Source of the DNA: CAWHXG01 sp963833235
GTDB lineage: Bacteria; Pseudomonadota; Alphaproteobacteria; Rhodobacterales; Rhodobacteraceae
DNA: 64,000 nucleotides
Reading direction: 5' to 3'
Assembly (NCBI GenBank): GCA_963833235.1
Contig: CAWHXG010000001.1
Location: forward strand, 620,001-684,000
Shown here one piece after another: positions 48,196 through 56,210 of this stretch (its first letter is position 1; the number at the start of each line of letters is the position of its first letter). The position numbers were made by a program, and so were the translations under genes. Below the pieces are notes generated by a model. That model was not told the origin of the DNA. It saw only the letters and a program-made list of their open reading frames with translations, and made no database searches.

Positions 48196-49983
48196 CTAAT
48201 TTCGCCGTTCGTCCTGCGGCTCTCCTGCATCTTCCAGAACCCAATCGTCCTCGATCGGGGGCGCGTCCGCGGGGTTGGGGGCTGGATCGTGCGGCACCTC
48301 GGCGGTCTCATCCGTGCCGGCATCGGCCGGCGAATGCTCTATCTCCGTCTCGCTCAGCCTGTCGACCGGCGGATGCGCCGCATCCCCGGCAAGCCCGCGG
48401 TCCGAAGAGGCTCCGGCATCGGCCGGCAGGACGATCGCATCCTGCGCGTCTACTCCCTCGTCGCCGGGCGCCGGGGCGCCACGATCCGGCCCCCCGGGCA
48501 GCGGGGCATCCAGATCGGGCGGCGCCCCGGCGCCTGCTTCGGGGGCCATATCGAAGGTATCGCCTGCGGGCTCCGGGGCGGCCTCGGCACTCCGGTTCTC
48601 CAGCAGCGAGGTACCGATGATCAGCGGCAGCATGCCGGCCGAGGCGTCGCCGCTCCGGTCGGTCTCGTCGGCCGTCTTCCAGGCCAGCGTGTCGAACCCG
48701 TCGCAGCTGCTGCAGATCGCTGTCCACTCGCCATGCACCTGCCCGCAGCGGTCGCAGATCCACTGCGGCCCGCGCGAGGCCGAAAGTGCCTTGGCCAGCC
48801 AGGCGCGAACCACGTTGTCCTGCGCGCCCTGCCCCCGCTCCACCGCCGCCATCAGCGTCAGCGAGCGCGAGGTCGGATGCGATTGCGGCAGATCGCCCAA
48901 GGCCTTGCGAGCCGCGGGGAAATCCTCCGCCGCGATCAGCAGCTCGGTCTCCAGCATCCGGCTCTCGGGATGCGCGGGCTTCTGGCGGAAGAGCTCGTTG
49001 AAGCGCTTCACCCGGTCCCGTGGCGTCTCGTCGGGGCGGATCTCGGCGAAGGCGGCGGCCAGATCGGGATGCGGCTCGGCCGACCACGCGGTGCGCAGCA
49101 CCTTCGCGGCGTTGCGCGGCTTGCCCAGATCGATATAGGCCCGCGCCGCCGCCACGGCCGCCGGGATCAGCGTCGGGGCCAGGCGATCCGCCTCGATCGC
49201 CTCGTCGCGCGCGCCCGCCGCATCGCCCTGCGCCAGGCGATGCTGCGCCTCGCTCACCGCCAGCACGGCATCGCGCCGCTTCGCCAGATCCTTCGGGATC
49301 GATCCGTATTTCAGCTTCGCGCCCAGCGTCTTGCGCGCACCCGCCCAGTTCGCGTGCTTCGCCTGCAGCGCCAGCAACGTGTCCGAGGTCTCCGCATGGC
49401 GAGGTTTCAGCACGAATGCCTTCTCGGCCAATTTCAGGGCGGTCTCGCTGTCGCCTTCTGCAAGCTTCTGCTTCAACAGGCCGCGCACGCCCACGAAGCG
49501 GGTCTTGTCGTCGGTCAGAAGCGTCTTGTAGGCCTCCGTCGCGCGGGTCCTGTCACCCGAAAGCTCCGCCGCCTGCGCCTTCATCAGGTTGGTCAGGTCC
49601 GGCCGGCGCAGCAGCCGCTCGGCCTTGTTGGCCTTGGTGGTCGCCTCGGCTCCGTCGCCGGAAGCCAGCGCCGTCATCCCGTCGGAAAGGGCCTGGAACC
49701 CGCGCCGCTCGCGGTTGCGGGTGAAGAACCGGGTGATCGCCGTCTCGTCGCCGGTCAGGAAGCGCAGCAGCGCCAGCACGAAGCCTGCCAGCTTCAACAG
49801 CAGCCATATCGCCAGCAACGCGGTCAGCACCGCCAGCAGCGTCTGCACCGGGCCAAGGTTGAACTCCATCTGCGCCACGCGGATCTGCACGTCGGTGCCC
49901 TGGTCGAGCAGCAGCTCGAGACCAAGGATGGCCGCCGCGACGATGACGACGAAGATCAGGATTTTCAGTAGGGACCAAAGCAT
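48196..49983 (-). CDS. HemY-like membrane protein with C-terminal zinc ribbon
   Basis: 595 residues. Two N-terminal membrane helices (LLKILIFVVIVAAAILGLEL and TLLAVLTALLAIWLLLKLAG) precede the HemY_N domain and a TPR-like helical array to about residue 400. This family sits with haem genes across proteobacteria; its exact role is unclear and it is not the HemY oxidase of Bacillus. Near residue 415 is a zinc ribbon, WICDRCGQVHGEWTAICSSC, with two CxxC pairs. The last 140 residues are acidic and Pro/Ala-rich. It is the last gene of hemD-mitofilin-hemY. Confidence 0.88.
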   Translation of the reverse strand: MLWSLLKILIFVVIVAAAILGLELLLDQGTDVQIRVAQMEFNLGPVQTLLAVLTALLAIWLLLKLAGFVLALLRFLTGDETAITRFFTRNRERRGFQALSDGMTALASGDGAEATTKANKAERLLRRPDLTNLMKAQAAELSGDRTRATEAYKTLLTDDKTRFVGVRGLLKQKLAEGDSETALKLAEKAFVLKPRHAETSDTLLALQAKHANWAGARKTLGAKLKYGSIPKDLAKRRDAVLAVSEAQHRLAQGDAAGARDEAIEADRLAPTLIPAAVAAARAYIDLGKPRNAAKVLRTAWSAEPHPDLAAAFAEIRPDETPRDRVKRFNELFRQKPAHPESRMLETELLIAAEDFPAARKALGDLPQSHPTSRSLTLMAAVERGQGAQDNVVRAWLAKALSASRGPQWICDRCGQVHGEWTAICSSCDGFDTLAWKTADETDRSGDASAGMLPLIIGTSLLENRSAEAAPEPAGDTFDMAPEAGAGAPPDLDAPLPGGPDRGAPAPGDEGVDAQDAIVLPADAGASSDRGLAGDAAHPPVDRLSETEIEHSPADAGTDETAEVPHDPAPNPADAPPIEDDWVLEDAGEPQDERRN

Positions 49984-49993
49984 CGCGTTCTCC

Positions 49994-51697
49994 TCACTCG
50001 GCCTGCAGGGTTTCGGCCAGGGTGGCAGAAGCGTTCAAGACGTCCACGCGTGCCTGTGCCCGCGCCGTCCAGTCCGCCATCGCGTTCTGTCCGCCCTCGG
50101 GCAATGTGGCGATCTCGCTCAACGCGGTCTCCAGATCGGCGTCGCGCAGGGCAGCCTCGGCGCGCGAGAGGATCGCGTCGGGGTCGTCGCCCTCGCGCGG
50201 CGCCAGCGATCGGGCGCCGGTCTGGCTGCGCAGGAACGCGCCCAGCCGGTTCACCGGGTCCTCGCCCACGGTCTCGCGGATCGAGGCGTCCAGCGCCGCC
50301 CGCGCCATTGTCGGAAACTCGTTATAAAGATCGCGCTGCGAGGCGACGCCGGCCTCGGCGTTCTCGGCCAGAGCGGGTGGTATCTCCACCGCGCCCTCCA
50401 GCGCCGCCAGAACGTCCGCGAAGGGCTGACCCTGCGAAAGCTCCGTGGTCAGCCGTGCCAGCGCAGCCCGGCGCGCCGCAGCCTGCGCCTCGGCCGCGGC
50501 CTGTTCGGCGGCCGTGCCCGCACGGGCCTCCGCATCGCTGATCGAACTCTGCGCCGCATCCGCGAGGGTCGCCAGCTCGGTCGACATCTCCTCGTTGCGC
50601 GCCTGCTGATCGGCCAGCGTCGCCCGCAGGTCCTCCAGCTCGCGTTCATAGGCCGCCACGGCCTCGGCGTTGGCGGCGGTGTCCACGCCCGCGCCCGCAT
50701 CCGGCCCTGTGCCCGTGCCCGTATCTGCACCCGTGTCCGCGCTGGCCTCGCCGCCGTCACCGCCGTCTCCGGCCCCGACGAGCGGGGTCTGCGCGCGCTG
50801 CTCCAGCCGCCCGATCCCGTCTGCGGCCGCGGCGATCTTGCCTTCCAGCGCCGTGATCCGCTCGCCGATCTGCTCCGAAAGCCCCTCGATCCGCGCTGCC
50901 GTCTCGCCGCCGTCGCCGGCCGGGGAAGGCGCCTCCGACGCAGCCGCCGTCATCTCACCCAGCCGTGCCTCGAGCGCGCCGATGCGATCCGTCTGCGCGG
51001 CGATGGCCTGCTCCAGCGGGGCCTGGCTTGGCGGATCCGTCAGGAACGTCGCCGCCAGAAAGCCGAGGCCCGCGGCGATCGCCCCGCCGATCAGACCCGG
51101 CAGCAACCCGCCGCGCCCCGAAGGCGCCGGCGCGCCCAGCCCGGGCGGCGGCACCGAAGGCGGCGCGCCGGCCGCCATCTCCGCCCGCGTGGTTGTCTCA
51201 TGATCGTCGAACGGGTCATCCGGCACGCGCGCCGGTCCCTCCGCAGTATCCCCCGCCGCATCGTCGGGCACGCGCAGCGAATCGTCCCCGGCATCCCCCG
51301 CCGCATGGTCTGGCTCCAGCAGCGGATCGCCGCCGGCATCCCCCGCCGCATGGTCTGGCTCCGACAGGGGACCGCCACCAGCTTCCTCCGCCGCGATAAT
51401 ATCCTCGACGGTGCCCTCCGGCCCGGCGCCCACGGCCCCCTCTTCAAGGTCGTGCCGCTCCGCTTCGGTCAGCGTCGCGTCGTCGGTCTGCAGAACCTCC
51501 TCCAGCCGCTCGTCCGAAGCATCCAGCGCCGTATCTTCCTCAGCCCGCTCCGTTTCCGTCCACACGACGGGCCCGGCGGCCTCCGACCCCGGATCCCCCT
51601 CGATGCGGGCGATCTCGCGCGCCACCTCGCGGTCGACCCCGTCATCCGTCGGATCGCCCGAACCCTTGAACTTGTCGCTGGAACTCACGGCCGGCAT
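49994..51697 (-). CDS. Mitofilin/Mic60-like inner membrane protein (COG4223)
   Basis: 567 residues. Order: a long acidic disordered N-terminus (1-175), one membrane helix (LLPGLIGGAIAAGLGFLAAT, near 192-211), a coiled coil (about 220-400, with AAIAAQ-type and RELEDLRATLADQQARNEEM heptads) and a C-terminal mitofilin signature region (DVLAALEGAVEIP, then LAPREGDDPDAILSRAEAAL). Alphaproteobacterial homologues of mitochondrial Mic60 shape the inner membrane and contact outer-membrane proteins. The N-terminus carries a 15-residue tandem repeat (51248-51382). The ATG at 51697 has GAGAGG upstream. It follows hemD on the same strand. Confidence 0.87.
   Translation of the reverse strand: MPAVSSSDKFKGSGDPTDDGVDREVAREIARIEGDPGSEAAGPVVWTETERAEEDTALDASDERLEEVLQTDDATLTEAERHDLEEGAVGAGPEGTVEDIIAAEEAGGGPLSEPDHAAGDAGGDPLLEPDHAAGDAGDDSLRVPDDAAGDTAEGPARVPDDPFDDHETTTRAEMAAGAPPSVPPPGLGAPAPSGRGGLLPGLIGGAIAAGLGFLAATFLTDPPSQAPLEQAIAAQTDRIGALEARLGEMTAAASEAPSPAGDGGETAARIEGLSEQIGERITALEGKIAAAADGIGRLEQRAQTPLVGAGDGGDGGEASADTGADTGTGTGPDAGAGVDTAANAEAVAAYERELEDLRATLADQQARNEEMSTELATLADAAQSSISDAEARAGTAAEQAAAEAQAAARRAALARLTTELSQGQPFADVLAALEGAVEIPPALAENAEAGVASQRDLYNEFPTMARAALDASIRETVGEDPVNRLGAFLRSQTGARSLAPREGDDPDAILSRAEAALRDADLETALSEIATLPEGGQNAMADWTARAQARVDVLNASATLAETLQAE
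51248..51382 (-). repeat. Three 45-bp tandem repeats within the mitofilin-like gene
   Basis: Units begin at 51248, 51293 and 51338, each starting ATCCCCCGCCGCAT on the plus strand. The last two are nearly identical over their first 25 bases. They encode a 15-residue acidic unit containing DHAAGDAG or DDAAGDTA. The copies keep the frame. Confidence 0.8.
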
Positions 51698-51737
51698 CCT
51701 CTCAGTCGCGCCCAGGGGCCGGGCAGGTGCGCGGACC

Positions 51738-52481
51738 TTAGCGGCCCCCGTTCCCCTTCTCAAGGAAGTTGCCGCCCAGCCCCAAGGTTCCCAGAGCGTC
51801 CAGCATCGCCGCCGCCGAAGGGGACGCGGCCACCGCGAGCCGCGCCGCCTGCGGCAGCACCAGCGCGCCCCGCACGGCCTCGCTCATCGCGGCCACGCGC
51901 AGCCCTGCCCGCGCCCCCGACAGGAAGGGCGTCAGCAGCGCGGCGCTCCGCGGCGAGAAGACCGGCAGGTACACCGGGCCTTCCGCCGCCAGCGCCGCCC
52001 GCCCGGCCGCGCTCATCGGCAGGGCCGCCTGATCGTAGACGATCCGTTCCGTCACCTCGATCCCGCGCGCCGCCAGCGGTGCTGCCGCGCCCCCGGCGGT
52101 ATGCACTCCGCGGGGATGCAGCAGCCGCCCGGCCGGCGCCGCCGCGCCCACAAGCGCCACCAGCTCTGCCAGCGTTCCCCCGGCCGCCACGGCATCGTAT
52201 CCAGCCGCCGCCGCCGCCTCCGCCGTCCGCGCGCCCACGCACCAGGCCCGCAGGCCGGGCGGCGGCGGCGGCATCACGCCAAGCGCCGCCTCGGAGGTCA
52301 GGATCACCCCGTCCCACTCCGCCGGATCGGCAGGCTCAGCCGTCGCGACCACATCGAAGAGCGGCGCGCTCACCAGCGAAAAGCCGCCGCCGAACCGGGC
52401 ACGCGCCGCTTCCGCGAACCGCGCGGAGGCGGCGGGCGGCCGGGTCATCAGCAGCGTCGCGGCGTGCGTGCCCATCGGCAA
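51738..52481 (-). CDS. hemD: Uroporphyrinogen-III synthase
   Basis: 247 residues. HemD closes and inverts the linear tetrapyrrole to uroporphyrinogen III. The family is poorly conserved; support comes from LLMTRPPAASARFAEAA at the N-terminus, WDGVILTSEAAL (T/S at the domain edge), AWCVGARTAEAAAAAGYDAV, and YLPVFSPRSAALLTPFL (the FxSPxxA motif). Two in-frame starts are possible at 52481 and 52475. The gene is first of hemD-mitofilin-hemY and divergent from tsaD over 52 bases. The usual neighbour hemC is not between them. Confidence 0.88.
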   Translation of the reverse strand: MPMGTHAATLLMTRPPAASARFAEAARARFGGGFSLVSAPLFDVVATAEPADPAEWDGVILTSEAALGVMPPPPPGLRAWCVGARTAEAAAAAGYDAVAAGGTLAELVALVGAAAPAGRLLHPRGVHTAGGAAAPLAARGIEVTERIVYDQAALPMSAAGRAALAAEGPVYLPVFSPRSAALLTPFLSGARAGLRVAAMSEAVRGALVLPQAARLAVAASPSAAAMLDALGTLGLGGNFLEKGNGGR

Positions 52482-52533
52482 CTCCCCCCGGCGCCTTGCG
52501 CGGCCCCGCCGGCGGTGTTAGCCGCGCCGCATC

Positions 52534-53688
52534 ATGGTTTCAACGCCGGTCCCGCCGCACGGCCCGTCCGCCGGCCACCCGAACGCCCCCCGCACCGGCC
52601 CGCTGACGGTCCTGGGCCTCGAGAGCAGCTGCGACGAGACCGCCGCCGCCATCGTCACCCAGGCCGGGCCGGGCGCACCGCCGCGCATCCTCTCCAACGT
52701 GGTCATGGGCCAGGCCGCTTTGCATGCCGCCTTCGGAGGCGTGGTGCCCGAGCTCGCCGCGCGCGCCCACGTGGAGAAGATCGACCACGCGGTGGAACTG
52801 GCGCTGGCCGAGGCCGGCACGCCGCTGGCATCGGTCGATGCGGTCGCGGTCACCGCGGGCCCCGGCCTCATCGGCGGCGTGCTCTCGGGCGTCATGTGCG
52901 CCAAGGGGATCGCGGCGGGCGCCGGGCTGCCGCTGATCGGGGTGAACCACCTGGCGGGGCATGCGCTGACCCCGCGGCTGACCGATGGACTGGCCTTTCC
53001 CTACCTGATGCTGCTCGTCTCGGGCGGCCATTGCCAGTTCCTGATCGTGCGCGGGGCTGAGGCCTTCCACCGCCTCGGCGGCACCATCGACGACGCCCCC
53101 GGCGAGGCGTTCGACAAGACCGCGCGGCTCCTGGGGCTGGCGCAGCCCGGCGGCCCGGCGGTGGAGGCCGCGGCGAAGCAGGGCGATCCGCGCCGCGTCG
53201 CGCTGCCCCGGCCGCTGCTCGACAAGCCGGGCTGCGACATGTCGTTCTCGGGGCTGAAGACGGCCATTGCCCGGGCCGCAGAGGCGCTGCAGGCAGGCGG
53301 CACGCTGGCCCCGCAGGACCGCGCCGATCTGGCCGCCGGCTTCCAGGCCGCGGTGGCCGACGTGCTGGTCGAGAAATCCAGACGGGCGCTGACGCTCTGT
53401 CTCGCCGAGGCGCCGGCCGCCCCAGCCTTCGCCGTAGCCGGCGGAGTGGCCGCCAACGGCGTGCTGCGGGCGGGGCTGGCTAGGGTCGCGGCCGAGGCGG
53501 GGGCCGCCTTCGTTGCGCCGCCGCTGGCGCTTTGCACGGACAATGCCGCGATGATCGCCTGGGCGGGGATGGAGGCGTTCCGCGCCGGGCGGCAGGACGA
53601 CATGACCCTCTCCGCCCGCCCGCGCTGGCCGCTCGATGCCCAAAGCCCGGCCCTGCTCGGGTCCGGGAAGAAGGGCGCGAAGGCGTGA
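52534..53688 (+). CDS. tsaD: tRNA threonylcarbamoyltransferase TsaD
   Basis: 384 residues. TsaD adds threonylcarbamoyl to A37 of tRNAs that read ANN codons, with TsaB and TsaE. Blocks: VLGLESSCDETAAAIV at the N-terminus, the metal-binding VNHLAGHALTPRL (HxxxH), LLVSGGHCQFLIVRG, GEAFDKTARLLGL, and FAVAGGVAANGVLRAGLARV. About 25 Pro/Gly-rich residues come before the fold, so an internal start is possible. Length is slightly above the usual 340-360. Confidence 0.96.
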   Translation: MVSTPVPPHGPSAGHPNAPRTGPLTVLGLESSCDETAAAIVTQAGPGAPPRILSNVVMGQAALHAAFGGVVPELAARAHVEKIDHAVELALAEAGTPLASVDAVAVTAGPGLIGGVLSGVMCAKGIAAGAGLPLIGVNHLAGHALTPRLTDGLAFPYLMLLVSGGHCQFLIVRGAEAFHRLGGTIDDAPGEAFDKTARLLGLAQPGGPAVEAAAKQGDPRRVALPRPLLDKPGCDMSFSGLKTAIARAAEALQAGGTLAPQDRADLAAGFQAAVADVLVEKSRRALTLCLAEAPAAPAFAVAGGVAANGVLRAGLARVAAEAGAAFVAPPLALCTDNAAMIAWAGMEAFRAGRQDDMTLSARPRWPLDAQSPALLGSGKKGAKA

Positions 53689-53942
53689 GCGGCCCCGCCG
53701 GTGTCAAGCCCGGGTGCGACCGGTTGGTGTGAGTGGCAAGAGCAGGCGGGCGCGCGTGACCGGTGGCTGTGACTGGCCGGCGGGGCGGCTTGGCGGGGCT
53801 GCCCGGCGTGGCCGGCGGGTGTGGCGCCCTGGCCGCGGCGTGCAGGCGTGACTGGCGGGTGCGGCCCACGGTCATGACTGGCATGACGGACAGGCGGATC
53901 TCGCTGGACGGCATGACTGGCCCCGGTTGGCCGCAGCGGGTC

Positions 53943-53995
53943 GGCCGCGCCCGATCCGTCCCCCGCCCAACCACCCGGACGGATCGGGCGCGGCC
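53943..53995. repeat. Palindromic element with G-rich loop, copy B
   Basis: Perfect 18-base arms GGCCGCGCCCGATCCGTC (53943-53960) and GACGGATCGGGCGCGGCC (53978-53995) enclose a 17-base loop that is G-rich on the minus strand (CGGGTGGTTGGGCGGGG). One of the four G tracts has only two Gs, so the quadruplex pattern is weaker than in copy A. It lies in the 750 gene-free bases after tsaD. Confidence 0.9.
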
Positions 53996-54187
53996 TGGGG
54001 TGCCGGGGCCTGAGGCGGCGGCCCGCAACATCGGGGCCGTCCAATCGCACAACGCTAGAGGCTCGCGGTAGACGCCGGACCGGGCATTCCGAAATAGATC
54101 GGCTGTTAGGGCGCCGTGGGAGATCGACGCTTCAAGCCGCGTGAGCGAAGCGACCGTCCCACGCTCCCGACGCCACGCCTGGCGGCA

Positions 54188-54242
54188 GGCCGGCGCCCGG
54201 ACCGACCGGGTGGGTGGGCGGGGGGCGGTCCGGGCGCCGGCC
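54188..54242. repeat. Palindromic element with G-quadruplex-type loop, copy C
   Basis: Perfect 17-base arms GGCCGGCGCCCGGACCG (54188-54204) and CGGTCCGGGCGCCGGCC (54226-54242) enclose a 21-base loop whose core is GGGTGGGTGGGCGGGGGG. The arms differ from copies A and B at several positions, but each change is matched in the partner arm. It lies about 190 bases upstream of the EVE gene. Confidence 0.9.
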
Positions 54243-54436
54243 GCTCCTGCCGCTCATGGCACGTCCCGCATCTTGCGCCGCCTCCTTCAGACGCTAACCT
54301 TCCACGGAAGAAGGAGCCCGCCCTTGCCGAACGCCATCGCATCCGCCCGTCCCCACGGCCGTCTGACCGCCACAGGATCGACCGGCCCCGAACGGCACGC
54401 TGGCGCCCTCCCCGCCAGGCCGGGGGCCCCCGGCCC

Positions 54437-54856
54437 ATGAACCGCTGGCTCTTCAAGTCCGAACCCAACGTCTGGTCGTGGGGCGATCAGGTCGCCAAGG
54501 GCGAGGCGGGCGAGGAATGGGACGGCGTGCGGAACTACCAGGCCCGCAACTTCATGCGGCAGATGGCGATCGGCGACCTCGGCTTCTTCTACCATTCCCA
54601 GACCGAAAAGGCCGTGGTCGGCATCGTCGAGGTCTGCGCCGCCGCCCATCCCGACAGCACCGCCGGGGACGGCCCCTGGGACTGCGTCGATATCCGCGCC
54701 GTCCGCCCGCTCGGTACGCCGGTGACCCTCGACATGGCCAAGGCGGAAGCCGGGCTGAAGGACATGGTGCTGGTCAGGAACTCGCGGCTTTCGGTGCAGC
54801 CTGTGACGGCGGCGGAATGGGCGCTGGTCTGCAAGATGGGCGACGTCGCACCCTGA
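54437..54856 (+). CDS. EVE domain protein
   Basis: 139 residues forming one EVE domain (PUA-like fold), which in other proteins binds modified bases in DNA or RNA. Blocks: WLFKSEPNVWSWGDQVAKG, WDGVRNYQARNFMRQMAIGD, GFFYHSQTEKAVVGIVEV, and LKDMVLVRNSRLSVQPV. The ATG at 54437 is preferred because the domain starts at once. In many alphaproteobacteria it lies near tsaD; here 750 bases of palindrome-containing DNA lie between. Confidence 0.92.
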   Translation: MNRWLFKSEPNVWSWGDQVAKGEAGEEWDGVRNYQARNFMRQMAIGDLGFFYHSQTEKAVVGIVEVCAAAHPDSTAGDGPWDCVDIRAVRPLGTPVTLDMAKAEAGLKDMVLVRNSRLSVQPVTAAEWALVCKMGDVAP

Positions 54857-55415
54857 TCGCCATTCGCCGCTGCCCCGGCCGAAGCATCGCCGCCTCTTCG
54901 CGGAGCGATGGGAGGATAGCGGCCGCTTCGGGGCCCGGCGGCGAGCATCGGCCAGCGCGAACTGGCGGCGTACACGATCTTCCATCGCGCGGTCCGGTGG
55001 CGCGAAGTGGTGCCGCGATCAGGCAAAGGGTTCCCGGAAACCGGCCTCGCGGCCGCCTCTGCCCTCGAAACGTACGATCCTCGGACCGAAACGTACGCTT
55101 CGTACGATTTGGCCAATTCGAGGCCCGTTTCCGGCCACCGCGCATCGTACGCTTCGGCGGCGCAATCGTACGTCTTGTACGATCTGGGAAGCCCTATCTG
55201 CACCGTCAGCCCCACGGCGTTCCAGAACGTAAAAGGAGGATTCCGACCCCTCGAAACCCTCCTCCCACCCAACGTGCTACCCCACACGTGTTCGAATTCG
55301 GGTCGAGCCATCCTGGCCGGACGCCCAATCCCTAACCCGAAAAACCTGCATGCTGCAAGTTTCGAATACTGAAAATGCGTTTCATATCAGCAACCTGTCG
55401 GAAAGCTTTTGACGA
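54857..55415. other. Gene-free stretch with CGTACG repeat array
   Basis: This lies between the 3' ends of the EVE and DUF2853 genes. Apart from the repeat array at 55068-55188, no supported gene, terminator or RNA was found. A plus-strand frame across the array (55007-55372) has no family match or ribosome site. Confidence 0.5.
55068..55188. repeat. CGTACG inverted-repeat array, duplicated at 75-bp spacing
   Basis: CGTACG occurs at 55071, 55092, 55101, 55146 and 55167, with a near copy TTGTACGAT at 55176. The best unit is ATCGTAC-5 bases-GTACGAT (55166-55184), a perfect 7-bp inverted repeat. A one-mismatch copy is at 55091-55109. Sites 1/3 and 2/4 are both 75 bases apart, and two 46-base blocks agree at about 31 positions, so the array looks like an old tandem duplication of a two-site module. 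Confidence 0.75.
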
Positions 55416-55757
55416 TCAGGCATAGACGCCCTCTTTGCCGAAATGCTTCACCAGCAGGTAATAAACCACTGCGCGATGCTTGCGCCGCTCCCCACGGCCA
55501 TACGTCGTCAGTGCCTTCTGGATCCCGCCCATCAGTTCCGGCCCCTCGGCAAGCCCCAGCTTGCCCATCAGGAAATTCTTGCGGACTGTCTCCAACTCGT
55601 TGCTATCGCTTCCGGAAACAGTCCCGCTTTCGCGGTTGTAGATTGCCGAACCCAGACCCATCGTGACCTTCTTGAGAAGCTCCATGTCCGGCGTCTCGTC
55701 GCATTTCGTCCGAAGATCCTCCGCGTACTTCTCGATCAGATCGTCGCGCTTGCCCAT
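55416..55757 (-). CDS. DUF2853 family protein
   Basis: 113 residues, all helical. The DUF2853 pattern is clear: DDLIEKYAEDL, MELLKKVTMGLGSAIYNRES, TVSGSDSNELETVRKNFLMG, and the C-terminal HRAVVYYLLVKHFGKEGVY. No function is established for the family. The ATG at 55757 is the family start; the frame is open much further upstream without family-like sequence. The gene is divergent from the Kbp-like gene. Confidence 0.88.
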   Translation of the reverse strand: MGKRDDLIEKYAEDLRTKCDETPDMELLKKVTMGLGSAIYNRESGTVSGSDSNELETVRKNFLMGKLGLAEGPELMGGIQKALTTYGRGERRKHRAVVYYLLVKHFGKEGVYA

Positions 55758-56210
55758 ATCGATTGCCTCATTCCGTTGAATTTCACCGCCCCAGCTTAGG
55801 CGAGGCCGGCCCTCGACCCCAATATCTTTCTGCAGGGTCCACCGACACCGCCCGAGTTGCTTCCATGCGGATCGCCCCGGCATCACTCGTTCCGGTCCGT
55901 CGGCCATGCTGCCGCGCACGCGCAACTCACGCTTTCCCGGCATCTTTGCCGCCGCTCCCTCAAAGTGCACGGCACTGCGAAACGCAATAAAATCATGCGT
56001 AACTGGCCGGCTGGACCGCCGGCGCCAGGGAATGGTCATGCCTGCGCCCCGCGGCCGACTGGCGGCGGTTCCGGTGGCTCGGCAATCACCCAACGTCATG
56101 CAAGACCCGGCCATCACTCGGTAAACCACCGCATCTGGGCGGAACCCGATGCCTTCGCTAACCTTGGTCTCCACGATTCTGGGACAGAAACGAACGAGAA
56201 GGAGCCCGAA
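55758..56210. other. Divergent intergenic stretch
   Basis: About 450 bases lie between the starts of the DUF2853 and Kbp-like genes. Both promoters should be here, but no convincing -35/-10 pair was identified. No other gene is supported. Confidence 0.4.

Larger units (their letters stand above)
53689..54436. other. Gene-free stretch with palindromes and a TGACTGGC motif
   Basis: Between tsaD and the EVE gene no credible coding sequence is seen. The stretch holds palindrome copies B and C. TGACTGGC also appears four times in 152 bases (53770, 53849, 53875, 53914), on a background of TG- and GC-rich sequence. Confidence 0.6.

Noticed and set aside
55280..55330. tRNA 3'-end-like sequence (TTCGAATTC...GAGCCA) as an attachment-site remnant
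   Set aside because: The T-stem does not pair and no second copy was found in the window.
55007..55372. A Tyr-rich 121-codon frame over the CGTACG array as a repeat protein
   Set aside because: The periodic tyrosines come from the repeated TACG in the DNA; there is no ribosome site, signal or family, and conservation is at the DNA palindrome level.
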